Source of the DNA: Pleurocapsa sp. MO_226.B13
GTDB lineage: Bacteria; Cyanobacteriota; Cyanobacteriia; Cyanobacteriales; Xenococcaceae
DNA length: 28,111 nucleotides
Direction: 5' to 3'
NCBI GenBank assembly: GCA_030064795.1
Contig: JASJEI010000300.1
Span: 1 to 28,111 of the forward strand
Shown here in pieces: positions 21,600-28,111 of the stretch. The notes beneath the pieces were generated by a model that was not told the origin of the DNA, made no database searches, and was given only the letters and a program-made list of their open reading frames with translations. Numbering within the stretch: position 1 is the first letter of the stretch; each line of letters begins with the position of its first letter. Position numbers and translations under genes: made by a program.

Positions 21600-24035
21600 T
21601 TAAATATCAGGTGCAGGTTGAACATAAAAAGCAACACCTCCATTACCTTCTATTTGAAAATCAGGATCGGCAATATATTCATCTCTTTCTTCAGAAGAAG
21701 GAGTATAAAAGTGAGCACCAAGACGTTGATTATAGAAACGATATAAAGGTGTAGTTCCCCCTATTTCAGTTTCATAGCCATAGTATTCAACACCTTCAAG
21801 AGTATAGTTGGGCAAATTTTCCACCGAATTTTTTTCAGCTTCAGAAATAGTGTAAAGATGTACTCCTGTATCAGAGTTGAATAGACGATAGACAGGACTA
21901 ATACCCGTAATGTCATTACCTTCAGGTTCAGGCGCAGCGATAAATGAAATTCCTTGAGATTCATATTGAGGAGAATTCTGGAGAACGTTATCTCGTTCAA
22001 TTTCTGAAGTGGTAAAAAATTGAAGATTCCGTTCGTTATTAAACAGGAGATAAACTTCTTCTCCTTGTTCTTCTATACTAATTGGCATTAATGATGTATC
22101 GGGTGGAAGATTAAAAAAAGAAGTTAGACCTAGATCGTCAATATCAGTTGACACGGTGTCACGACCTTCAGTATTAGCTGCCACGTATAAGTTACCATCA
22201 ATTTGAATAGCTACATTTTCGCCTTCAGGGGGAGTAACCGAGTCTAGATCTTCTTCATTATCAATCTCAATAATCGTCGTGTCAGGAGCGACAGTGTTAG
22301 CAAAGAATGAATTAGTCTCAAAATTAGGAATTACAATATAATTGTCTCTGAACAGAACCGAATTATCAGAATTCAAGCCACTCTCAATATTGTCGATAAT
22401 ATTGTTAATGTTGCTAATCTCGGCACTTATTTCTCCAAAAGAATCTCTCAAAGATTGAAAACCACCGCTTTGAAATTCAGAATTTTCTGATGTCGAAGAA
22501 TCCGAATCGGTAGTATTAACATTGGAAGAATCTGAATCAGTAGTACTAGCATTATTAGTAGTACCATAAAAATTTAATTGCCATGAATCCCAACTAGTTT
22601 CAGAGCTAGACTCTTCACTGTCAATTACACTTAAAGTCCATTCTCCAGCCGAAGACTCCCCCCAATGACGCAATGAAGTAAACGTCCAAGTACCTTCTTG
22701 ATTAGAATTCAAACTATCTTGATTAGAATTCAAACTATTTGGCGACGATAAAATCGAGCGAGTTCCATCGGGAGAAGTTAAAATTACTTCCAAATCTTCT
22801 TGAACTAAATCGGCATCGGTAACGATTTCGATCGATTCTATCTTTAGATCTTCTTCGATATTGATTGTCGAAGTAATACCATTTGGATTGTTATCGGGAA
22901 CATTAGCATTAATATTAATCACCTCGGAAGACACCGAAGTTTCTGGCTCAACTGTTTGCCAATCTTGGGAGCGAGTAACCGCAGCAGCAGCATTAACTGA
23001 ACCAAAGCCATAATTATGATTGACTAAATATCCCGCACCGTTTTCAGTCCAATCAAGATTATTAGGATCATTTTGTACGGCGGTTTCGACTAATATGTGT
23101 TGTACATCACGCCAAGTAAGATCTGGATTAGCTTCCAACATTAGAGCTATGACACCTGAGACGATAGGAGTAGCTGCCGATGTACCATCAAACTCAGCAT
23201 ATTCAGAGGGATCTAAGCCGTTATCACCTTGAACATCTGTGGTCAATATTCCTTCGTCATCACCGTTGGCGTAGGTAGATATCAATAGAGATGCCCCTGG
23301 ATTACTGTAGTAAGACCTAACTCCGTTGTGATCTAATGCCCCTACAGTAATAGTGTAGCGGGAGTTGGTCAGAGGATAATAGTTAACGTTCCCGCCTTCT
23401 TGAGCATTGTTACCAGCAGCAAAGACAAAAATCTTTCCTAACCGCCTGCGATCTTCATTAATACCAGTTTCTAGTGCCTGAGTAGCTTTCTCGAAAGGTA
23501 CTAGAGGTACAGGAATTCGCCAACTATTATTATAAATATCGATAAAAAAACTGGTATCAGATAATGCACTAGCTATTTGGGCATCTAAATCGGGAAAAAG
23601 TATATGCTCATCAAGTTGAATTCTTAATCCTGTAAAAGAAGCGTCATAAGCAACGCCAGTAATTCCAACTTCATTATTGGAAGCTACGGCAATGCCAGCA
23701 ACAGGAGTGCCATGAAGATCTGAGGGTTCGTCAAAGGGAAATTCTCGATCGTCACTATTAAGTATGGATGATGCATCAAAATCAAAATCAAAAGAATTGA
23801 GACTAATATCATCCGAATAATCATAATCACCAACAGGAGAATGTTGAGCCTCAAGATCGGGATGATCGACATCCACCGCACCATCTACGATACCAATAGT
23901 TACGCCATTCCCAGTGGCTATTTCCCAAGCAGGTAAAACATTGATATCTGCTCCAGGTGTTCCGCCAGACTGACCAGTATTGTTAAGATACCATTGTTGA
24001 GAGAATAAAGGATCGTTAGGAAGAACGTTATCCAT
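21600..24035 (-). CDS. Subtilisin-like (S8) protease with P-domain and three DUF5648-type repeats
   Basis: The 811-residue protein starts with an S8 catalytic domain (about 5-350). The triad is D51 (GIVDGAVDVDHPDL), H108 (DLHGTPVAGIA) and S286 (FDGTSAATPIVSG), with N209 (FAAGNN) as oxyanion residue; this is a kexin/proprotein-convertase-like arrangement. A P (Homo B) domain follows at about 380-495 (INIEEDLKIESIEIV, LTSPDGTRSIL, GEWTLSVIDSE, WDSWQLNFYG). Next is a Ser/Asp/Thr-rich linker with an imperfect TTDSDSS repeat. The C-terminus has three repeats of the DUF5648 kind (VYLLFNNERNLQFFTTSE, VYRLFNSDTGVHLYTISE, LYRFYNQRLGAHFYTPSS). There is no N-terminal signal peptide or prodomain; the first residues already resemble the mature catalytic domain. 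It is probably exported by a C-terminal route or acts inside the cell. Confidence 0.85.
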   Translation of the reverse strand: MDNVLPNDPLFSQQWYLNNTGQSGGTPGADINVLPAWEIATGNGVTIGIVDGAVDVDHPDLEAQHSPVGDYDYSDDISLNSFDFDFDASSILNSDDREFPFDEPSDLHGTPVAGIAVASNNEVGITGVAYDASFTGLRIQLDEHILFPDLDAQIASALSDTSFFIDIYNNSWRIPVPLVPFEKATQALETGINEDRRRLGKIFVFAAGNNAQEGGNVNYYPLTNSRYTITVGALDHNGVRSYYSNPGASLLISTYANGDDEGILTTDVQGDNGLDPSEYAEFDGTSAATPIVSGVIALMLEANPDLTWRDVQHILVETAVQNDPNNLDWTENGAGYLVNHNYGFGSVNAAAAVTRSQDWQTVEPETSVSSEVININANVPDNNPNGITSTINIEEDLKIESIEIVTDADLVQEDLEVILTSPDGTRSILSSPNSLNSNQDSLNSNQEGTWTFTSLRHWGESSAGEWTLSVIDSEESSSETSWDSWQLNFYGTTNNASTTDSDSSNVNTTDSDSSTSENSEFQSGGFQSLRDSFGEISAEISNINNIIDNIESGLNSDNSVLFRDNYIVIPNFETNSFFANTVAPDTTIIEIDNEEDLDSVTPPEGENVAIQIDGNLYVAANTEGRDTVSTDIDDLGLTSFFNLPPDTSLMPISIEEQGEEVYLLFNNERNLQFFTTSEIERDNVLQNSPQYESQGISFIAAPEPEGNDITGISPVYRLFNSDTGVHLYTISEAEKNSVENLPNYTLEGVEYYGYETEIGGTTPLYRFYNQRLGAHFYTPSSEERDEYIADPDFQIEGNGGVAFYVQPAPDI
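22697..22738. repeat. 21-bp perfect in-frame tandem duplication inside the subtilase gene
   Basis: Copies at 22697-22717 and 22718-22738 encode the repeated SLNSNQ(D/E) in the P-domain. It is a multiple of three, so the frame is kept. Confidence 0.9.
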
Positions 24036-24562
24036 CGGGTTAGCTTATTTTGACTGAATTATTTTATCTGTTCTAGATTAGATGCTTCGTACAAAAAGCA
24101 GCATCTAAGTAATAACTATTTTTAGGCTAATGATAAAACGTGGTTAAGTCTTTACAGTTTTGATACCAAATCTTCATGTGGCATTTACATAGCAATAGAC
24201 TAAAGCGTTATCTTTATAGTATTAATAAAAATACGGGTTCACCCACAATAAGTAGTCAAGGGAGAATCTAACCCTACCTATCTGTTCATTGAGAAAAATA
24301 TCACCCCAAAAAATATAACTGTGACCCGACAGGCATAAAAACATAAATAGAAACATAAAGTTAAACAATTTGACTAGCTACACTGCGTCTGTGGAAGTGG
24401 TGGGAACTCTAGTCCAGTCAAGCAGGATAATATCGGCTTAAGACCCGAGGAAATGCCCGAGTCGTGAAAGCTTTACCGCTGCTGGATTGATGGGAATCCC
24501 AACTGCTTGGGCGGGGCGTATAAACTTCGGAGATTACTTATTAATTACTAAGGAATACTACA
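24036..24562. other. Divergent spacer between subtilase and exoprotein genes
   Basis: Of 527 bp, the left 320 are AT-rich and must hold the subtilase promoter. The right part carries a transposase-tail relic and a structured stretch that runs almost to the exoprotein start. Confidence 0.6.
24382..24535 (+). pseudogene. Probable TnpB 3'-end relic with associated end structure
   Basis: One frame reads LHCVCGSGGNSSPVKQDNIGLRPEEMPES and stops at 24468-24470. This resembles the poorly conserved tail of cyanobacterial IS200/IS605 TnpB proteins. It is preceded by an in-frame stop, so only the last ~30 codons remain. The GC-richer stretch after it (24471-24535) contains short stems (tggg-aat-ccca; ccca-actgct-tggg) as expected for an omega-RNA/right-end zone. 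It ends about 30 bp before the exoprotein start. The match is from memory; a conserved 5' leader RNA is an alternative. Confidence 0.45.
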
Positions 24563-27349
24563 GTGAAACAGTGCTTATCGTTAATACTTTTTCTAGGATT
24601 TGGTGTTATCAGTCAAAGTTTGTTATCCAGTCCTGTAGCATCGCAAATCACTTCTGATGGAACTACAAATACTCAAGTGACCCAGAATGCTAATGTTGCA
24701 GAGATTACGGGAGGAGAGAGGCGAGGGAGTAATTTATTTCATAGTTTTCAGGATTTTTCTGTACCTACGGGTAATCAAGCTTTTTTCAACAATAACGCGG
24801 ATAATATCTCCAATATCTTGAGTCGAGTCACGGGGGGAAATATCTCCAATATCGATGGTTTAATTAGGGCTAATGGTAGTGCCAGTTTATTTCTAATCAA
24901 CCCCGCAGGTATTATCTTTGGTGAGAATGCCAGTTTAAATATCGGTGGTTCATTTTATAGTTCTACTGCCAGTAGTATTCTGTTTGAAGAGGGGGAATTT
25001 AGTGCGGTAGATAATCTACAGCAGCCAATGCTTACAATTAACGCCCCTATTGGTCTAGGTTTTCGAGATAATCCTGCACCTATTACAGCTACAGGGATCG
25101 ATGTAAACTCCGACTCCACGGTAGAAATAGGCGATCGCTTTAAAAGCTTTAATTTAATTGGTGGTGAAATAAATTTAAGCAGAGGAAATATTATTGCTGA
25201 AGAAGGTAATATTAGATTAGCTAGCATATCTCAAGCTGGTACAATTGAATTTAATGAAGATGAAAGTTTTAATATTTCGGATACTGTAAATCGAGCCAAT
25301 ATTAATCTTGATGACTTTGGACTTCAAGTTATTTCTAGACCTTCTGGTGGTGATAGTGGGAATATCAACATCACAGCGCAAACGCTATCTTTGACCAATA
25401 GATCCAGATTGAATAACGCTACCCTAGGAATGGGAAATGCGGGCAATGTAAATATTAATACTACTGATTCAGTTTTAATTAATAGCAATTCGGCTATTTT
25501 TGCTGATACTTTTGCTCAGGGAAATGCAGGCAATGTCACTATAAAAGCAGGTGATACTTTTACTCTAGAAGGAACTAACACAGAAGAATTTACTGGTATA
25601 TCTTCTAGTGCCAATCTAAATGAAAATTTGTCAGGTAATTTAGAAGGTTCTGCGGGAAATATTAGTATCGAAGCTAGTAATATCTCAATAAACAATGGAG
25701 CAGTAATTAATAGCAACACCTTCGGTAGTGGTAATGCTGGTAATATTTCATTTAATGCTGACTCACTCAATCTTGGAAATAACAGTTCAATTTTTAGTGC
25801 TGTAGGTAGTTTAGAATCAAACTTAGGAGCAACAGGAAATGGGGGAGTCATAGATATTGCAACACAGACTTTATCATTATCCGATGGTGCGACAATAAAT
25901 GCTCCGACTTTTGGCACAGGAAATGCAGGGACAATTAATATTAATGCTTCTGATTCTATTAATATTTCAGGAGTTGCCACTTTTCCTTTCCTAGAGAATA
26001 GCAGTGAGGAAGGAGGTTTTTCCAGTGGATTATTCAACACTTCTGAAGCATCTGCATCAGGTTCAGGGGGAGAAATTACGATAACAACTTCTACCTTAAA
26101 AATGAGTAATGGAGCTATTATAAACGTCAGAAGTAGCGGTAACTCTTCCGCAGGTAACATTACGGTTAATGCTGATGTATTAGAAGTAACTAATGGTAGC
26201 CAAATCCTAGCTACTGCTTTTAATAATGGTGCTGCTGGCAATATCAATCTCAATATTTCAGAACGTATTTTGATTTCAGGTATCGATCCCGATTATCGCA
26301 ACAGACTAAAAGTTTTGACTGAGGTATTTGGGGAACAAGAGGCTCAATTTTTTATCGATCCAGTGAGTGAAGAAAGCGGAGTTTTTGCTAATACAGCTTC
26401 AGGAGCTCAAGGAGATGGTGGAAATATTGAGATAGGAGTATTTACTCAAACTAGTGATATCCCAATTTTAGATAGCACTCGGTTTACAGAAGAAATAACC
26501 ATTGCCGATCGAGGAAGAATTGCTGTCGATAGTCAGGGTAGCGGTAATAGCGGTACTATCTCTGTTTATGCTGGCGAACTAACTTTAAGCGATCGAGCTG
26601 CAATTTTGGCTGAGACTAATGCTACTTCAGCAAATCAATCTACCAACGATATTAATATTAATCTGCAAATTGCAGATTCCATTGTGTTACGAGAAGATAG
26701 CTTAATTTCGGCTCGAGCATTTGGTGAAGCAAATGGAGGCAACATTAATATTGATGCTAGCAACGGTTTTGCGATCGCTTTTCCTAGCCAGAATCAGGGA
26801 AGTGACATTCTTGCTAATGCAGGACAGGGAAATGGAGGAAATGTCACCATCAGATCTCAAGCCGTCTTTGGATTAGATGAAGGTATGGCTTTTAGTGAAG
26901 ATGGTAATAGATTAAACAATGCTGAAAACGATATTGATGCAACGGGAGAAGTAAATGGTGTGATAGAAATTATTACTCCCAATACAGATACTCTTCAAGG
27001 AATGCCTCAATTATCAGAAAATCCAGTTGAAACGGAACAAACTGTTAATAGAGCTTGCGATTTTGATACTGAATCGAGTAGTAGTAGCCTGATTTTGAGT
27101 GGAAAAGGAGGTATTCCAAAACCACCAAGTTTGCTTCTCGACTCCCAAAATATTTTGATTGATGGTAAATATGAAGATTCTACATCCGCCCTTCCCCAAC
27201 CCATAGAAACCAGTCAAGGCAAGATTCAACCAGCCAGAGGGGTTATAGTTACTGAAGATGGAAGTTTGATTTTAACAGCATATCGGACGAATAATCGAGG
27301 CGATCGCATTCCTGAAAAGCCGATCGGCTGTAGTGATGTGCAAAGGTAA
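24563..27349 (+). CDS. Two-partner-secretion exoprotein (filamentous haemagglutinin-like TpsA)
   Basis: The 928-residue secreted protein has a signal peptide (1 to about 28, SSPVASQ). Its TPS domain (about 30-250) begins ITSDGTTNTQVTQNANVAEITGGERRGSNLFHSFQDFSVPTGNQAFF and contains the family core INPAGIIFGENASLNIGGSFYSSTA (NPAG at 113-116). The long middle (about 265-800) is a right-handed beta-helix built from repeats such as GSAGNISIEASNISINNGAVINSNTFGSGNAGNI. The C-terminal region (NRACDFD...SGKGGIPKPP and GVIVTEDGSLILTAYRTN...IGC) is the cap typical of cyanobacterial TpsA-like proteins, with two cysteines. It would be exported through a TpsB Omp85-type pore and act as an adhesin or surface fibre. 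No TpsB gene is in the window. The GTG start follows AAGGA by 8 bases. Confidence 0.88.
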   Translation: MKQCLSLILFLGFGVISQSLLSSPVASQITSDGTTNTQVTQNANVAEITGGERRGSNLFHSFQDFSVPTGNQAFFNNNADNISNILSRVTGGNISNIDGLIRANGSASLFLINPAGIIFGENASLNIGGSFYSSTASSILFEEGEFSAVDNLQQPMLTINAPIGLGFRDNPAPITATGIDVNSDSTVEIGDRFKSFNLIGGEINLSRGNIIAEEGNIRLASISQAGTIEFNEDESFNISDTVNRANINLDDFGLQVISRPSGGDSGNINITAQTLSLTNRSRLNNATLGMGNAGNVNINTTDSVLINSNSAIFADTFAQGNAGNVTIKAGDTFTLEGTNTEEFTGISSSANLNENLSGNLEGSAGNISIEASNISINNGAVINSNTFGSGNAGNISFNADSLNLGNNSSIFSAVGSLESNLGATGNGGVIDIATQTLSLSDGATINAPTFGTGNAGTININASDSINISGVATFPFLENSSEEGGFSSGLFNTSEASASGSGGEITITTSTLKMSNGAIINVRSSGNSSAGNITVNADVLEVTNGSQILATAFNNGAAGNINLNISERILISGIDPDYRNRLKVLTEVFGEQEAQFFIDPVSEESGVFANTASGAQGDGGNIEIGVFTQTSDIPILDSTRFTEEITIADRGRIAVDSQGSGNSGTISVYAGELTLSDRAAILAETNATSANQSTNDININLQIADSIVLREDSLISARAFGEANGGNINIDASNGFAIAFPSQNQGSDILANAGQGNGGNVTIRSQAVFGLDEGMAFSEDGNRLNNAENDIDATGEVNGVIEIITPNTDTLQGMPQLSENPVETEQTVNRACDFDTESSSSSLILSGKGGIPKPPSLLLDSQNILIDGKYEDSTSALPQPIETSQGKIQPARGVIVTEDGSLILTAYRTNNRGDRIPEKPIGCSDVQR

Positions 27350-27490
27350 CAAATGATTAATTTTCTCTGGCTCATTTTGCATTTTTTACTTATATGATTT
27401 GATTAGCAAAACTTTTATTCTCTGCTAATTTTGAGCAATTATTTTAAAGTAAAAGTACGGTAAGCCTTTTAAGCTGGAGATAATTTAGAG

Positions 27491-27655
27491 ATGTTTATTC
27501 CTTGGTACAAATCTTGTTTTAATTCCGAAAATTCTGCGTCCTGGAGACAGCGTAGATTGACGTTTCTCAAAGCCATGCGCGATGATTTAGAGACACGGTT
27601 AGCAGCGATTAATGCTGCTATTGAAACCATAGAGCGTCAGAATCGCCAAGAATAA
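27491..27655 (+). CDS. Small cyanobacterial protein of unknown function
   Basis: The 54-residue frame MFIPWYKSCFNSENSASWRQRRLTFLKAMRDDLETRLAAINAAIETIERQNRQE starts at ATG 27491. It has an aromatic N-terminus and one long amphipathic helix (about 20-50, MRDDLETRLAAINAAIETIERQ). It resembles small conserved cyanobacterial proteins with the RDDLETRLA-NAAI-TIE motif. The translation looks selected (no biased or repetitive composition). Ribosome binding support is modest (GGAG 12 bases upstream). It follows the exoprotein by 141 bp on the same strand. No function is known. Confidence 0.6.
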   Translation: MFIPWYKSCFNSENSASWRQRRLTFLKAMRDDLETRLAAINAAIETIERQNRQE

Positions 27656-27661
27656 TAATCG

Positions 27662-27770
27662 GGCGTTGGTGATTTAATCTATGAATTACAAAATATTTCA
27701 GTTTGTAGCTCTTTTAATTCAATTTTAAGATTTAAAAACCTGGAAAATCATATCTAGATTCACCAACGCC
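27662..27770. repeat. Perfect 11-bp inverted repeat flanking 87 bp
   Basis: The arms ggcgttggtga (27662-27672) and tcaccaacgcc (27760-27770) sit just after the small gene. It could be a small MITE or a long-range stem; the interior is AT-rich with no coding content. Confidence 0.6.
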
Positions 27771-27800
27771 AATAATAGGTATCAGCTTCATCTTATTTGA

Positions 27801-27840
27801 GTGACACTCCCGCAGGGTAAACCCGTGCGGGCTTCTAAGC
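27801..27840 (-). mobile_element. IS200/IS605-type right-end hairpin
   Basis: Read on the minus strand, gcttagaagcccgcacgggt... ends in gggagtgtcac. The hairpin has cccgca (27809-27814) and tgcggg (27826-27831) as outer arms and ggg-taaa-ccc inside. The gaagcccgc...gcgggagtgtcac pattern is typical of right ends following cyanobacterial tnpB genes. The element would therefore extend to the right, beyond the window. Confidence 0.7.
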
Positions 27841-28090
27841 AACATTGATGGCTATAGCTAGAGCCAGAAGCTCTCCTTCTTTGAGGTGCTTACACTATCA
27901 ACTAACTTAGACTACTTTGGGGCGTGTCTGCCCATCTACTACTTCCAGGCTAAAAGCCCAGTTGTAGATACTTTCTATCAACATTATTTGTACCTTTGAA
28001 GTACAAACTACGTAAGTCCCACCGCAGTAACTTTTACCTACTGAACGGACTGCAACTGGGAGACTTTTCAGTAGAACCAGATAGTTACTA
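27841..28090 (-). ncRNA. Structured region upstream of the IS right end, probable TnpB omega-RNA (reRNA)
   Basis: All minus-strand frames have stops within the first 25 bases from the window edge, so this is mostly non-coding 3' sequence of a tnpB-type element. It is rich in helices: cccagttg (27957-27964) with caactggg (28053-28060), ctactga (28038-28044) with tcagtag (28068-28074), tttgtac (27987-27993) with gtacaaa (28001-28007), and the near-palindrome ggctatagctagagcc (27850-27865). The first two interleave as a pseudoknot. TnpB omega-RNAs overlap the 3' end of the gene and end at the right end. One minus frame (about 27907-28098) is open for 63 codons but shows no family. Confidence 0.5.
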
Positions 28091-28111
28091 TTCAGATTTC
28101 AAGGTGCGTCC

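Noticed and set aside
24397..24535. Riboswitch (cobalamin, c-di-GMP or similar) before the exoprotein
   Set aside because: I could not align it to the conserved cores of these riboswitches, and one frame reads like a TnpB tail, which explains the G+C-rich structured block better.
25516..26253. 245-codon minus-strand open frame within the exoprotein gene
   Set aside because: It is antisense to the beta-helix repeats. The Pro/Leu/Ala-rich translation is what reversed Asn/Gly/Ile repeats give, and no family is recognisable.

Overview
The window comes from a cyanobacterium. The highly iterated palindrome GCGATCGC is scattered through both genes and spacers. The genes include several that are typical of cyanobacteria: a BicA-type bicarbonate transporter, the phylloquinone-pathway hydrolase MenH, a group 2 sigma factor, phytochrome-like GAF domains, a cyanobacterial Omp85 and small conserved cyanobacterial proteins. 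Short tandem repeats of 7-8 bp and MITE-like or IS200/IS605-like debris in the spacers also fit. DNA is AT-rich. The species cannot be named from this sequence; I see no tRNA, rRNA or CRISPR.

Layout. Bases 1-717 hold the 3' part of a PLP-dependent aminotransferase-fold gene (CobD type), whose visible 5' edge is a translated octamer repeat. A transglutaminase-like protein follows (969-2381). On the minus strand lie bicA (2411-4099), a shrunken SbtA-like relic directly upstream of it (4119-4622), and a group 2 sigma-70 factor with its own terminator (4866-5975). On the plus strand are priA and menH (6657-10041), with a heptamer repeat between them that carries the menH ribosome binding site. 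Next come a tandem-GAF protein with cyanobacteriochrome-type cysteine pairs (10273-11715), a family 2 glycosyltransferase and a DUF4261-like protein (12340-14161). The minus strand then carries a small conserved protein, an orphan DppB-type permease and a DUF7219-like protein (14217-16031).

The second half is about the cell envelope and the exterior. purC (16325-17056) is followed by an Omp85/BamA outer-membrane assembly protein (17464-19596); the lipid A genes I would expect after it are not there. A short-chain dehydrogenase (20460-21230) converges, across a 100-bp MITE-like element, on a large subtilase with a P-domain and three C-terminal DUF5648-type repeats (21600-24035). Divergent from it is a two-partner-secretion exoprotein (24563-27349) with no TpsB partner in the window. 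The spacer between them holds what looks like a TnpB 3' tail. The right edge (27800-28111) holds the hairpin end of an IS200/IS605-type element and a structured, pseudoknot-like RNA region on the minus strand, probably the omega-RNA zone of a tnpB gene lying just outside the window.

No complete undescribed defence or mobile system is visible. The best leads are the dual DXCF-GAF protein lacking an output domain, the SbtA relic next to bicA, the two TnpB-associated end structures and the protease/exoprotein divergent pair.
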